Part shown: piece after piece, positions 49,901-62,125 of the stretch
Numbering within the stretch: position 1 is the first letter of the stretch
Layout of the letters: every line of letters starts with the position of its first letter
NCBI GenBank assembly: GCA_037176725.1
Contig: JAZBRS010000075.1
Location: 77,378,001 to 77,442,000 of the forward strand
From: Posidonia oceanica
Lineage: Eukaryota; Streptophyta; Magnoliopsida; Alismatales; Posidoniaceae
DNA: 64,000 nucleotides
Reading direction: 5' to 3'
The notes under the pieces: generated by a model
Told to the model about the DNA's origin: nothing
The model's input: the letters and a program-made list of their open reading frames with translations, nothing else
Databases searched by the model: none
Translations under genes and position numbers: made by a program

Positions 49901-50754
49901 TACCATATAGTTTGCCCAGTGTAACATGCTAAATGACATGAATTTCCTTAAATCCAGCAACTGAATTATAGACATACAGTTCATTGTGCTTAAAACATCT
50001 TTGAAAAGTTAGTCTTCATAAATCCAACATATACAATATTGTCTTCCACTGTAGTGTCGCCTGTCACCCTTCTAGATATCAATTTATATCAAAGAAAAAA
50101 GGTTTGAGATATGACTGGAGCATTCACAAGGTGTTTTTGGACAGAATCAGATGACCTAATATTCGTTAAATTTGGAGAAATACAAAAGGCAATCAAAAAT
50201 GCCACAGAAAGTATATCAGTTTTACTAGGACACTTCGAATCCAGAATTTCAGATAGGATAACAATTAAGAAAACAAACATATCGACACCATACCGTCTTC
50301 CCATTAGTGGTGTGCACATGGACGTCGTCGCCACTGATTTTGAGAACCTCCCCATCAATCCAGGCCAAGGCTGGATCCTCAATCCACACATTAGAACCTA
50401 CAACAATGTTGACAGGAGCAGCCTGCAGAACAAGCGAATCAGTAAACAAACACGGAGTTCCACTAACCAATCCCCCAAAACACCCCCTTTTTGGAACCCG
50501 GAAAACTCCATTTCAGCTTTAAGAAAAACCACCCAGACCACCGCACAGACAGCACAATAGCAATACCATAACATAGAAAATAAATAACCAGGAAAAAGAT
50601 TATCACGAACAAAAACGACTTCATACATCAACAATCTAGGAATTCGAAATTCAACACACACACACACACATACACGAAGAGAGACACCGAAGAAAGGAAC
50701 GTTAGAAACAGCAAAATCATAAGAACAGCACGAAATTGGGGACCCCCTTACCAT
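28987..50754 (-). CDS. XI-K: Class XI myosin heavy chain (plant unconventional myosin)
   Basis: Actin motor that moves vesicles and organelles. 39 coding exons, high to low: 50754-50752 (ATG only), 50422-50294, 48590-48447, 48359-48214, 48143-47987, 47368-47310, 47100-46941, 46835-46686, 46599-46463, 46321-46175, 46070-45969, 45870-45813, 45731-45630, 44106-44069, 43901-43775, 43689-43519, 36586-36455, 36343-36234, 36112-36052, 35887-35710, 35529-35324, 35088-34969, 34880-34782, 34354-34133, 33025-32886, 32730-32613, 32487-32437, 32350-32270, 32135-31965, 31799-31653, 31523-31320, 31132-30992, 30662-30592, 29999-29900, 29815-29759, 29664-29608, 29517-29437, 29299-29217, 29110-28987. Phases agree: 1,527 residues (family about 1,500-1,550). 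Landmarks: SH3-like N-terminus, P-loop GESGAGKT (156-163), switch 1 near 209-217, switch 2 DIYGFES (434-440), actin site, six IQ motifs (about 730-875), coiled coil (about 880-1060), globular DIL tail. The tail most resembles the XI-K subgroup (inference). A Ty1-copia element sits in the 36587-43518 intron. Confidence 0.95.
36806..36951 (-). repeat. 3' long terminal repeat of the copia element
   Basis: 146 bp, starting TATTAAGATTAG (the usual TG has become TA) and ending TTAGACA. Matches 41191-41336 with about 12% difference by my count. Confidence 0.9.
36952..39010 (-). pseudogene. Copia pol remnant: integrase tail, reverse transcriptase, RNase H
   Basis: On the minus strand: the end of integrase with the [12 protein letters not shown] and [10 protein letters not shown] stretches (38699-39010), the start of reverse transcriptase ([14 protein letters not shown], then YKARLV, 38140-38360), the [13 protein letters not shown] active site (around 37790-37810), a [12 protein letters not shown] segment, and RNase H with [20 protein letters not shown] and VNCHYVRD near 37000-37100. 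Frameshifts and stops separate these blocks, so no polyprotein can be made. The integrase core further upstream (39010-40000) is more decayed and was not resolved. Confidence 0.88.
40039..40749 (-). pseudogene. Copia gag remnant
   Basis: It begins at ATG 40749 ([15 protein letters not shown]), followed at once by an in-frame TGA, then the typical [16 protein letters not shown] start of copia gag. The body holds the UBN2-like region ([24 protein letters not shown]) and ends with a zinc knuckle [15 protein letters not shown]. The stop and other changes leave it defective. Confidence 0.85.
41191..41336 (-). repeat. 5' long terminal repeat of the copia element
   Basis: 146 bp with TGTTA..TAACA termini. 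The primer-binding site (TGGTACCATTAG, resembling initiator-Met tRNA) abuts its inner edge on the minus strand. Confidence 0.9.
42543..43045. repeat. Three tandem copies of a 205-bp repeat in a myosin intron
   Basis: ACATCCAACTCAAAACCAAT and its variants recur near 42543, 42751 and 42954 (spacing about 208 and 203). Each is followed by CAATGTG..ACTATTCCAACACTC and CAACAAG(C/T)GTCTCTT. Noncoding; it occurs in the same intron as the copia element. Confidence 0.8.
44890..45310. repeat. Probable degraded retroelement tail in a myosin intron
   Basis: A CCAGAATAACAACAGCAACAAC motif with CCCACTATATCGGGTCAG, followed by TTTTTTTGATTGGTAATCAAAG and TTTTATTGAAAAACATTTTA. It resembles widespread plant repeat ends. 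No coding sequence was found. Classification is uncertain. Confidence 0.35.
50657..50680. repeat. (CA)n microsatellite in myosin intron 1
   Basis: A short ACACAC run, interrupted once by T. Confidence 0.8.
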
Positions 50755-51110
50755 GTGTCATCCGCCCGGAGATCAACCAATCTGCTGCCCCCAATCAGAT
50801 CGGGATCTCTCCTCCTCCTTCCCCACCCCTTTCCCCCCTTCCCTTCTATGAACAGTACCAGTCCCTTTCTCTCTCTTTTCTCCTCTTCCTCTCTCTAGTT
50901 CCCCTCTCTCTCTCTCTCTTCTGTATCGTTTTTGTTACGGCGATGGGACGGACACCAGACAACAATAGGAGTAAGCAGTAGTTGTAGTAGTATAGCTCTC
51001 GCTACCTCTCGCTTCTCCTTCCTCCTCTCTTCTCACTTCTCAGCGCTTCCGCTTTGAGCCGTAAGCCCGTAGGACAGGAGGAGGAGGTGATTGATAATAA
51101 AAATACGGAT
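50755..51110 (-). promoter_or_regulatory. Myosin 5' leader and proximal promoter
   Basis: On the coding strand this is GA-rich, with a pure GA run around 50905-50925 and other GAGA blocks to 51080. GA-rich leaders are common just upstream of plant housekeeping genes. No convincing TATA box was seen; a TTTA-repeat tract follows at 51117-51150. The transcription start cannot be placed from sequence. Confidence 0.45.
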
Positions 51111-51116
51111 TTGAAT

Positions 51117-51150
51117 TTTTATTTTTATTTATTTATTTATTTATTTTTTT
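51117..51150. repeat. (TTTA)n low-complexity tract
   Basis: ATTTATTTATTT repeats ending in a T run, upstream of the myosin leader. Confidence 0.85.
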
Positions 51151-52639
51151 TGGTGAGGATTAGGCACGAAACGAGGTAGAGACGTGGCTTTGGTGCCATC
51201 CGAGGCGTACGACATTGTTTTGAGTCCTGGGAATATTGACGATTCGTACCTCATGGTTTTTCGTATTCGGCTGAGGAGTTCCCTTGCCTCAGGTGTCCAG
51301 TTTGGTGGGGAGTGGAAGATGACTCCTTATGGTTCACTCACTTTGCTTCGCTCAGTACTTTTTGGATAAGTTCTTTTTTTTATTTTCTTGTACACAATGC
51401 ATAACGTTCAAATGGCGATTTTATTGGTTTTTACCTAATACAAGGACAGATTATTATTTTATTCCAATTTAAATGGTAAATTTGCTGATAAGGCAGCGGT
51501 AGTATTTTCCTAGTTGCGCGTTTGAGGGACACTGTGATTATGTAAACAAGATTAAAAAAGAATTTATTTTATTGGATCAAGGATTAGATACTACGAGACT
51601 ATAACATTTGATTCACAACGAGGGGCGAAAGCCGGGGGACCAGATTCCCCTTAGATTTTCCAAAAAATCCATCAGTCCATTGTTGGCATCAAAATGATTC
51701 ACACAAGTGGACCTCGAAATCTTACACATCTAACCAAAGAAAAGTCGGCTAAAAACGATATCTTAAGATCAAGGTCTATGAAGAATTAAATGTCATTAAC
51801 ATTAAACTCGACGACACACTCCCACGTGAATGGACTTGGTCCACCAATTCCATTATAAAAAAGGACATGTCAACATCCCACTGCGAGCATTCAGAAAGAA
51901 AATATTTTAAAAGAGAGAAAAGGTCACCGTCACTCCACTAACTTAGCAAGCTACAAACAAAGTAACAGGAGCAATTTCAAACTCCACGACGTACACTCTT
52001 TCATATAAATAAGGACTCTCCTACATTAAAAAGAGATAACAAGCGATTTGATGTTTATACCTGCAAGACACAGAGATCCCAACAAATAGACTAAGGAGAA
52101 AGAAACATCCGCATCCAAAAGCATCTACGTCCATAAAAGACAGAGAAGAGGCAAGGTGAGGAGGGGAGGAAGTCCACGACACTCTTGACCCTGTACCTGC
52201 ACTCGTCTGCGTTCAAAAGAATAAGTAATGAGGAAGACACCAATCTACACATAAGGTCCCTTCTTTCTCTTTTAAGATCGTCCCCATTATAAAACAATAT
52301 ATGTTTCTAATTCTTAGGAATATGACATATTGCTAATAACGTATTGCTTAAATCTCATGTATTTCACGTCACCTTTATATGTGTCATCATATAATGTATT
52401 ATTTGACACTATATTTAATAATACAAAACCATATGCTTGATACATTATCATATGCTTTTTGCTTCAGCACAAACACATCTTTTTTTTATATGTCATGAAG
52501 ATATAATATGACATCATAAACCAAATTCATATGGAAATTATATTTGATTTATTTTTTATTTCTTTAATAAATCCAATTAAATTATGTCTAATCTCCTGAT
52601 TAAATTACTATTATATTTGAATTTACACTTAGACAAATT
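51151..52639. other. No gene seen upstream of the myosin promoter
   Basis: An open frame of 61 codons at 51184 lacks recognisable domains. The remainder is unremarkable AT-rich DNA. Confidence 0.4.
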
Positions 52640-53035
52640 TTGTGACATGTTTATCGACATCATATTCGATTTATGTCAAACTTTGTATCATTGTTGAACC
52701 ACATTAGATCACGTATTTCCATCGACATTATATTCGATTATATATATATTTGATCTCATGTTACTCTTGCGATAGATCATATGTTTTTATCGACGCCATA
52801 TTCGACTATACTCATATTCGATCTCATATCTCACATATAAAATCTCGTCCTTATTTAAACATATGTCTTGTCGACATTACATTTGATAATATATATGTTT
52901 AATAATAGTATTTATCTCGACACTTATATATAAAAAAAATCAAATTATATATTAATTTCGACATTTTATTCGAATATCCATAAAAAATCATACATTAGTC
53001 TCAACATTATGTCCGACTATACATGATTGCATACG
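52640..53035. repeat. Degenerate tandem repeat, ATCGACATTATATTCGA
   Basis: Variants of (T/A)(A/T)TCGACATTATATTCGA recur near 52651, 52722, 52778, 52870, 52956 and 53002, spaced about 50 to 90 bp, each followed by (C/T)TATA-rich sequence. Strongly AT-rich and noncoding. Confidence 0.65.
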
Positions 53036-53040
53036 AATTA

Positions 53041-56000
53041 TTTTCCTCGTTTGCCACTGATACATAAATCTTATTATATAAACATTTTTCTCTTTTATCC
53101 TGGAATACATGTGTGATGATCGTAATGAGATTCTTCCATAATAATTAACGAATCCTCATTAGAAATTGTCCAGTAGAAGTCCATATATTGAAAAAATTAC
53201 GATCACATCCCGAAATTTGTTGGACAACACAAATTAAATGGGAGTGTAGAAAAGAATCCGTAAATATCCATGTAACTAGATTTTTTCAATTGAAATTAGC
53301 TTTCTGAAAAATAATGCAAAATTTCCAGCTAAACCTAAAATAATTATATTAGAACTTCATTTATTTTAGAATGTAACATGTTAGAACTTAATCTTTTTAA
53401 ATTAAAAGGTTAGTTAAACATTAGTCTTCTTGATATTCCATTCCTAGTTTTGCCATTGTGCACGGCATTATACCTTATTGTTGTATTAGGAATGCTGCAT
53501 GCATACCTGTTTATTTTTCGATGCTAACAAAAGAATTTACGTGATGAAGCAAGCATTTGAATCTTTCTAGGATTATTCTTTTGTAGGGATCAGATGACAA
53601 ATATTTTACTTTCCTAGAGATGGTTATTTCATGTTAATACTTTCAAATGATGGTTCCGTAACTTTTTGAATAAAAAACCCACTTTTAGAGGAATATGTCA
53701 AAATGTTGTTAAGTGAATGAAATATACATGAAGAGAAACATCCCTTTTCGTAGTTAACCATCACCAGTTAGGACTATTGATGAGAAAGGTATGGGTAGAG
53801 TGTTAGTAGGGTAAGGCTTTAACCTTAGTCTTATCCATGAATTAATATTATTACTCATACTTATTTATTATCTAATAAAAATAACTTTACCCATATCCGT
53901 TTCCTACCGATAAAAATAAACAGGTAGTAGCGAGTAATAGGTAATAAACGGGTAAAGAAAATCTTATTCTTAAAATACATATAAGAAATTATTCACTTAT
54001 TACGTGTAACTCAAATTAATAAATATCACTTGCAAATACCATATAAATAATAATTAAATAAATGTTATGAATTAATATAATGATAAGATATTTAAATAAA
54101 GCAAATACAATTCCACGATGTTCATGTATTTAATAAGAAACATATAAGATTTATTACAAATTTAATTCTTAAATATAAACTTAATAAGAAATTAAAAGCT
54201 TGACAATTGAAAAGTGGGATAAAGTTGGAACTTAGACTTTAATATTTATGTTTTGGGTTTCTTTTCTAATTTTATTTTTAACAAACCATAATCACCATAT
54301 ATATATATAACATAGAACTCATATGAATAATGGGTCAAGTGACAAACATAGTCATTAAAGCCCATAAGACATAACATATACATAAAAATGTTATAATTTA
54401 AATGAGTAAAGTAGGTAAACCTAGTAGGGCAAATGATCATCCATATCGTACCTACCAAAATACTGGATAATTTTTTTTACCCTTACCCTATCTATTAAAT
54501 AATCGAATAATTTTTTCTTACCCATACTTAAATAAGGTGGACAATGAGTAGGGTAGTGGATAAACGATTATTTTTGAACCAAAAGTTCCACAAAATCGAG
54601 TAATTAGTCAAGATGAAGATGTTCATGTATAAAATAGAATTATCATTTCCTAAATTACAAGATATTTATTGTATTTGAACAAATTCAACACCAGTCACTT
54701 GGGCAGTCCAGATCACGATTTTAGAAACCGAACCGGACTGACCAGTTCAACTGGATCGAGTTGAACCAATTGATTGTCCAATTTTTTAGAAGAGAAAACC
54801 AGTTGGATGATTAAACCAGTGTGAACCGCTCTGAATTGCCTTGAACCAGTTAAATCGCTAAATTGAACCATCCGGTTTTGTGTCATATATAAGGGAAAAA
54901 AAAACCCTAAAAGACTACAGCACAAAACACTCAATTTTTTGACTGCCCTACTCCTCCCTGCCACCTCCGGCCCTCCCCTACCTCGTCGCCACTGGCCTCC
55001 AACACCACCGCCACTGCACCCTTTGGCTCCTTTCGGCCCTCCTCCCCAATCCCCATCCTTACCACAACAGGGACCGAATAGGGCCATTACTAATGCTCAT
55101 GCCTTCTGGCTCCCTCTGCCTCCACTTCCTTTTTGTGCCTTTGCCTCTGCCTCGGCTGATCAACTGCCTTCTTGCACCTCTTGCCTTCCTCCTCCTTAAT
55201 CCCCACCCTCCCACCTTTGTCTCCGCCTTTCAATTGCTACTACTGGTGCTTGTACTCCTTTCTTTCGAGTTTCAACTTCCAACTATTGTTATTTCTACTA
55301 TAAATCTGTAATTATCATTAGCATGTCTTCTCTCATTTGTTTTGTTTATGTTTGGATTATTTTTGCTATGTATATGTTAATTTGTGAACTATTTTTTTAT
55401 TTCATAGATGGAGAATAATTACATTTGAATTTTCATGAGAACACTTACATTTGAATTTAGTTGATTTTTAGTTTTGAACCATGTAACTTAATATGATTAT
55501 AATTGTTTTTATGATCTTTTTTGTTTTGGATCATATAATCATGGTTTATTATGTATGCTAGTTAGTATGTTATATTGCTATTGGTTCCATATTTATCATT
55601 TCATATGCCTTGTTTTATACCAAAATTAAATTTATTTACACTAGATGTCAAACAAGTTGATTCATATGTATGGATATTCATATATTTATTTGAAAATAGG
55701 TTATATATTGAAAACAAATATATATTTTATATAAGTAATATAAAAATCGAGCTAAATCAGAAACATAACACCAAGTCGATCTAATAATCGATTCATTTAT
55801 TACTCTTCCCATCTATTATGCGGTTCGGTCCAAATTACTTGCAGGAAACTCCATCGTAGTCCAGCCAAACACTCAAATAAGAAAACACTTACGGTAACCT
55901 CACCGATGTTGACCGGACTCCATCCAACCCAGTAAATAGCCATGTAGGCCATATGATTGCATCGAATCGATGATTCCTTGGACCCCATCTGGACGGCTTC

Positions 56001-57309
56001 CAACCACGACTTTCAGTGGCAATACGGTGAAAACGACCCGCTCACAAGCGTGCGACCGTAATCTTATGTGGTGGACAGCGGAAGCTCGTTGGCTCATGCG
56101 GCTTTTGCACGGCACGAACCCGCTCTGCTGGCAACGGCTGTAGACTGTAGTAATTAACAAATTATAATTATGATTAGTTATTATTAATTATCAGGAGGAA
56201 GGAAAAATCATACGTTGGTCGTTAAAAGGGCGTGATTACGTTAAAATAATAAAATCCCGGCGGAGAGGGAACGCCTCGATCACGTGTCGGGCTTCCGAAG
56301 CCACCTCGGGCTTTTGAAACAACTGTCGAAAATTGAGTTTTGACTGGACGGAAGTCACCTCGGTAACATGTTGTTTCAAAAAAAATCAAATAACTGCTAA
56401 CAGTTACGGTAGCTTACTTATAAATACAAATTCCATAAATTCATATGTTTTAATTGACGATCAATATCGAACGTTTCTTATACATATCAAATTTTGTGAG
56501 GCTCTTTTTTCCGGTAAAGTTATTTTGCAACAATTGTTCGTGTAGTTTTGGTTCATTTGTATCAAGTTTAGTTGGTAACTTCAATTGCTGGATGTGTTGT
56601 TATTAAGAGAGCAAATAGATCAGATACATTACAGCTATGGGTATTACCATCCATATCCATTTTTAAAATGTGGATATGTATATAAATAGAAAAATTACAT
56701 ATCTATGTCCTTAAAAAATAGATACGGAACAGATAAAAGGAGATCGAATACATATAAAGTCAGATGTAAAAACAAATATAACGATATGCAGATTACATAA
56801 TTAATTAAACCATCAATAAGATTTTTCATATATTTTAATTTATTCAGTGTATATGAAATAAAAACAATATATATCTAAAAAATAAAAATAAATTAGACAT
56901 AATGATAAGTTGTACTTACATTTTTCAAAAAGATATAAAGTTATGAATCCAAATGTTGATATTCTACCTCTAAAGATGTATAATTAATTAATGATTAAAA
57001 AAAAATCTGTCACATTTTACAATATATTTTGTTAATTAATAAAGTTAGTAAAATCCTATAAATGATAAAGTGAGATCCTTGTAAACTAAATCAATAAATT
57101 TTGACAAAAAAAAGCATGTAGAAGTAAAGAACTTATAAATGGCAAAGTCCTAATTTGTATATAAATATTAGGATGTTTGTCTTAAAAGTCTAAATACCTC
57201 TTAAATGATATCATGACATGTCATGGAGTGTTGTAACATGAAAACTCAACATGCAGTCCAAAGAAGAGAGAATAGGTTGAGGGTTTGATTTTAAGTTTTT
57301 AATATTCTA
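53041..57309. other. Gene-poor AT-rich spacer
   Basis: Contains GGGTA-rich, MITE-like stretches (53780-54580), a region rich in ACCGGTTCAA-like words (54710-54880) and Pro/Leu-rich low-complexity frames (54940-55310). None has a recognisable protein, and no RNA gene was found. GC rises briefly at 55800-56350 without a gene that I can name. Confidence 0.4.
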
Positions 57310-58075
57310 TATATATATAAGCAAGAAATCAGTTGCATCTTCCCTCAAATAAACTTATTTGAGGGAAGATTGATATAGAACATTGGATTTTAATCTAACA
57401 AACATACTTAAAACCACATATTTTGAAGTAACACTATTAATGAATTTCTTTTTGAAGGGGAATTTTTTTCAATATTTATTTAATTGCATTGAAGTGTGGT
57501 AGTTATTGCTTGTGGTTCCTACTTGACAATTTCCAGATAAAATTATTGTTTCCATTAGTTATTATGGCATTTTTAATAAAGAAGGTTTAGTTTCTTACCA
57601 AATAAATATAAATTTTATTTTTCAAGTGCATTATGTTTTGAATTTTTATTTTTTGTATTATTTTTATTTAAATGTTTTAGATGAATATGGCAATTTTAAT
57701 TTTTTATATTAATTTCTCAATGTTTTATTTTAGTTTCATATTGTGTTTTTTGTTTAGTGTTATTAAATGTAAATTTAGTTTAGTATTACTAAAACATTAA
57801 TGAATTTTCGATTTAGTATTACTGAACTAAATAAGAAATAGTTTCGTATTACTGAATGTTTAGGGTTAATAAATGTTTATTTTAGTTTAGTATTATTGAA
57901 TTGAATAAAAAATAATTTCGTAACTATAATTACATTTAGTTAAAAAAATTTCATTGGTCAATAATTTAGTATTACTAAAACAATAATGAAATTTCAATTT
58001 AGTATTACTAATCTGAATACAAAATAGTTTTATAACTACAATTATATTTAGTTTAAAACAACTCTTTTTTTTCTT

Positions 58076-58345
58076 CTAATGGTGTTGATCCACTCCTCCT
58101 TCTCCTTCACCTCGTCAACGATGAAGTACATGGTGTCGTGGATGGTGGTGTAGAGCTCGAAGGCAAACTGGTGGTTGAGAACGTCCTCAGTGCCCTTGAC
58201 GGTGAGGCAGGTCCCCACAAGTATCACCCTGCGGGGCGGGAGTGGTGGGAGACATTGCTGTAGTCCTTGAACTAGAACAGGATCACCGATGGTTCTGACA
58301 GCTGCAACTCCTAATCAACGAAAAAATCAATCATAGAAACAAAAG
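58076..58345 (-). pseudogene. Chimeric fragment: aminopeptidase exon 2 start joined to a PH domain
   Basis: On the minus strand, 58345-58298 matches the end of intron 1 and the start of exon 2 of the aminopeptidase gene (25156-25106), 43 of 50 bases by my count, including the GATTAG acceptor and ELxxSE codons. It then runs in frame into ILF(stop)FKDYSNVS, and after a frameshift into VILVGTCLTVKGTEDVLN and MYFIVDEVKEKEEWI. That is the second half of a plant pleckstrin-homology domain of the AtPH1 kind (lipid binding). A TAG replaces the Trp of the usual LFWFK motif. It is a dead captured or shuffled fragment. Confidence 0.75.
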
Positions 58346-58361
58346 GTGCCATAGGGTGGGA

Positions 58362-58392
<31 letters not shown>

Positions 58393-58470
58393 GAAGGGAG
58401 AGAGAGAGAGACGAGGGGGCAGATGTTTCTTGGAAACAGAGAGAGAGAGAGAGGAGCGTGGCTTCTCTTG
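58362..58470. repeat. (GA)n microsatellite
   Basis: Two long GA runs separated by a short interruption and followed by a third GAGAGA run. The Arg/Glu frame across it is a repeat translation. Confidence 0.9.
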
Positions 58471-59102
58471 GGCCTAGGAGGCGGCGGCGTCATGCGGGGT
58501 CCTCAGGCGACAAGAGGGAGGCACCGGCGTCACGCGGGAGGTGTTGGCGTCATGCGTAGGTGAGGGGGGAGGGGGGGTCAATACCCGCATAGCCTTCCTC
58601 TAGGTCCAACTCAAACTGTTTTCTCTTCTTGGTGCTATTACCAACAGCAAGAAAGGCAAGGAAAACGACGACAACGAGGAGTAGCAATGGGAGCCAACAT
58701 CCAAATCAGGATTAGAATCGATCACCACGCCCTACTATAATCATGGCTTGACATGAGAGATGATCCACAGATATAGCCGTCACCTATTGCTCCCTTCTTT
58801 TGCTCCCTACGACGTCTCGTGGGGGAGGGGGGATTGGGGGGAGGGGGTGGGGTGGTGTGGCGACGCTAGGTTTTGTTTGGGGGATGGGGGAGGGTTTTAA
58901 ATTGTTTCAATTTTTGAATTTAAAAACAAATCAGAAAACCATATTTTTTTGGGGACAAAAGGAATTTTGGGTTTTAATCATAATGAGCATGATGGACGGT
59001 TAGAATTATCTAAGAGGGAGATTGAAGGAAGGTGTGTGTGTATAAGGAAAGGATTAGCTGTGAACTGTCATCATTTGAGCATTTTAAAGACAGTTTTCCA
59101 AA

Positions 59103-59400
59103 TTACGTGATATAAGTTTCAAAATCAAAATGTAATCGATGGATCTTAATCTACATCAGCTATATTAGATACATGCCAAAATCCACACCATTTATAAACT
59201 CTTAATATACATATTTATTCATATATAAATTCAACGATTTTAAATGAAGAATCACTAGATCTCTAAGCTATAAGTTTCAAAAACAAAATGTAATCCATAA
59301 ATCTTAATATACATTATCTAGATCAAGTACAAATCAAAATCCATATCATTTAGAAACTCATAACATATTGATCTATTCATATACAAATTCAATGGTTCTC
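59103..59400. repeat. Tandem duplication of about 158 bp
   Basis: ATAAGTTTCAAAA(T/A)CAAAATGTAATC is found at 59111 and 59269, each followed by TCTTAATATACAT-like and CATTTA(T/G)AAACTC segments. Noncoding. Confidence 0.75.
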
Positions 59401-59549
59401 TATGAGCTATAACAAGCTATAATAAGTACATGGTAAATTCAGTACTTAGGAATTTCAAAATCACTTGATTTTTAATATACAAGCATTTTAAATAATTTCA
59501 ATCACATCTAGCAGTTTAGATTTTTAATATAATGTTTGGATGTTGATAT

Positions 59550-61773
59550 ATATAGGAACGACTTCTGATACATCTTTCCTTAAAATAGATAAAATGAGGT
59601 AAAGTCCGTAGTGTCAATTGGATCTCTATCCAATGGCTTATTACTAAAATCACTAAAACGTGTAGGTGGTTTTGTGGTTTTCAATTTCCCTCTATTTTTA
59701 TTGCTTACTGTTTTATGGTGACAAAATTTAACACGTCTTTCCTTTTATTATGGATTTATATTATGGCAAGTGTTGATTTTTAGGATTCGTTTGTTTGTAG
59801 GACTTGAAGTATTGTCGTTGTTAGATTAAATAAAAAAGGAAAATGCGGTTATTGCACAAAATATCTCATGTTACCAATGAAGTATTGTTGTTATTGATTT
59901 TTACTAAAGTAATGTCATTAAATGCAGTCATTGAATTTTATTGAAGTATTGCCATTACTGATTTTTAGGATTCATTTGTAAAACATGAATTGTTGCTATT
60001 ATTGCACAAAATTTGAAACAAGAAAATTGTGGTTATTGTACAAAATATCTTCAGGTATCTTCAGGGAATTGTGGGATTTCTTTTTTGACTTTTTAAAAAA
60101 AATAAAGAATGTGCTTCTCCTTCTTCTTACAAAAAACACAAATTCAATCAGTAAAACTAAATTCAAAACTAAAATATCCAAAACTAAAAGGTTATCTTAT
60201 AGCAAAACTTAATTCAAAACTAAAACTAAATCAAGTGATAAGCATAGCTTGGTTGACATCTAGTTATTGTTTTCATTAGTATTACAGATAATTTCAGTAT
60301 CACTCAAACTACACATCCAAAACTACCGAAAACATTTAAAACTAGTGTTACAGATAGTTTTAGTTTAGAAGAGGGCTCATGTTGACACTTTCTATCCATG
60401 TGTTTCTTCATTTAAGCGTAATTCCTTTTTTGGATAAAGAGATCGATGAGCATCGTATAATCTAGTATTTTTTTTTAGTTTTAGTATGTGATATTAAAGT
60501 GCAAATACATGTTTTTCTTGTATTTTTAGTATTAGTGTTGGTATTATTTTTTCTTGTATTCTTTTGAATTAAGGGTGCTTTCTCATATATTTACATTATA
60601 AATTAGATTTTTGTAGACAATAGTAGTTCTTTAGTCTTTTATGGATAATACTAGTATCTATTGTAGATTTTAGTGTTTGGATAAATAATTTTCAAATTAT
60701 ATCAATTTTAAGTGTTTTGATTGAATCAGTGTTTGTATTGCATCAATTTTAGTGTTCAAATCACTTCACTTTAGTGTTTATATTGTAAAGTATATTTTAG
60801 TAACAGTGTTATTGATATTAGTCCAAAAAACCATAAAAAAAAAATAAACAACACCACTAAAGACAAACCAAATTAATAACTACAAAATATTTCATCATCA
60901 TGCAATTTCTACGAGTATCCAACATGCATTCAAATAAAAAACTATCAAGAAATCCTACATCCACACCCTAAAATCCATATAATAAATCAAAATACGAAAC
61001 AAAAGATGCTTGACTAACGTATCTCAATCCCATGCTATCAAAATCACCACATTTCTCCCACTTTGGATCATATACCACTGCACACATAAAGCAATTCCAT
61101 TGCTGTCCATGATCAAAGATAGAGAAGAAAGTCGCCTATTGCAGAAAAATAAATCCTTTTACATCATCGTTGGAGAAGACAACATATTTGAGATCTTGAA
61201 ACATTGATGTTGGAAAAACATGATGCTTCACATGGAAAAACGAGGGTGGTTTGTTGATCAAAGTGAGGAAGAGATGTCTTGGTGGTACCAGACTTTCTTG
61301 AAGCTTGATGAAGATTGGGTTTTTATAATCGAAAGTGGGTTTATGTCCTCAGAAATAGGAAAGGCAAGAATCAAGGACAATGTCGTCGCTAATCATCTCG
61401 TTGCATCATCGCCTTTGATCTTCTTGTTACACCATTGTTGTCCTTGCTACGTTGACGTAGACCTTCATCGATAGTCAAGAATAGAGAGAGAGAGAGTAAG
61501 AGAGAGGGAGAGAGGTTCACTGAAATGTGGGAGCTAGAGAGAGATAAAAGTGAAAGAGAATTGTGGGATGAGAGACAGAATCGTGGATTGTTGGTGATTA
61601 TTGGTAATTTGGTATTAATTGTTTTTGTTTTTAGTTTTAGAATTCAAATTTAAATTTTAAATAAAATCCACCTAATTTTGGGTTTTTGGTTTTCTTTATT
61701 TAGTGGTTTTTTGTTGATCTACTAGTTATTAATAGACAGTTGAGATGGAACCTTATCTAAGGGAGGTATGCAT
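59550..61773. mobile_element. Element E2 of the TA-flanked family
   Basis: The left edge follows GATATATATA and reads GGAACGACTTCTGATACATC then TTTCCTTAAA, a diverged form of the family start. The right edge, CCTTATCTAAGGGAGGTATG then CATCA, runs straight into a TA microsatellite. The interior is AT-rich with a GA-rich block (61480-61560). Short open frames at 61010-61474 were not recognised. Confidence 0.4.
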
Positions 61774-61795
61774 CATATATATATATATATATATA
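61774..61795. repeat. (TA)n microsatellite
   Basis: A pure TA run between elements E2 and E3. Confidence 0.9.
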
Positions 61796-61802
61796 ATATA
61801 GG

Positions 61803-62125
61803 AATTAGTTGCATCTTCCATCAAATTAGCTTATTTGAGGGAAAATTGATCTGAAACGTTGGATTTTAATCTAATGAACATATTTAAAACTACATATTTT
61901 GAAGTAATACCATTAGTGGCTTTATTTTTGAAAGATTTTTTTTTCAATAATTGTTTAATTGCATTTATAATTCTTTTTGGAGTAGTACCACTAGTGGTAA
62001 TTAATGCTTGTGGCTCTCACTTGTTAATTTTCAAAAAAAAAAAAATGATTTTCTTTTAAAATTATCTATAACAATATTGAAAAACAGTATTCAGAAATTC
62101 AGTTTAATATTTAAGGGAGGTATGT

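Larger units (their letters stand above)
57325..59035. mobile_element. Element E1 of a TA-flanked family, carrying gene fragments
   Basis: Starts just after a TATATATA stretch with AAATCAGTTGCATCTTCC and a perfect 14-bp hairpin with a 2-base loop (57339-57368: CTTCCCTCAAATAA and its complement). The right end is placed near ATTATCTAAGAGGGAG at 59000-59030 by comparison with E2. The inside has repeats with TTTAGTATTACT (57780-58060), a PH-domain fragment fused to aminopeptidase sequence (58076-58345), a GA microsatellite and GC-rich DNA. No transposase. Boundaries and class are inferences. Confidence 0.45.

Noticed and set aside
50111..50560. A 149-codon plus-strand open frame
   Set aside because: It overlaps exon 2 of the myosin on the opposite strand and has no recognisable content.
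54939..55311. Pro/Leu-rich open frames as a possible cell-wall protein
   Set aside because: Low-complexity CT-rich DNA, no signal peptide or repeated motif, and overlapping frames are equally open.
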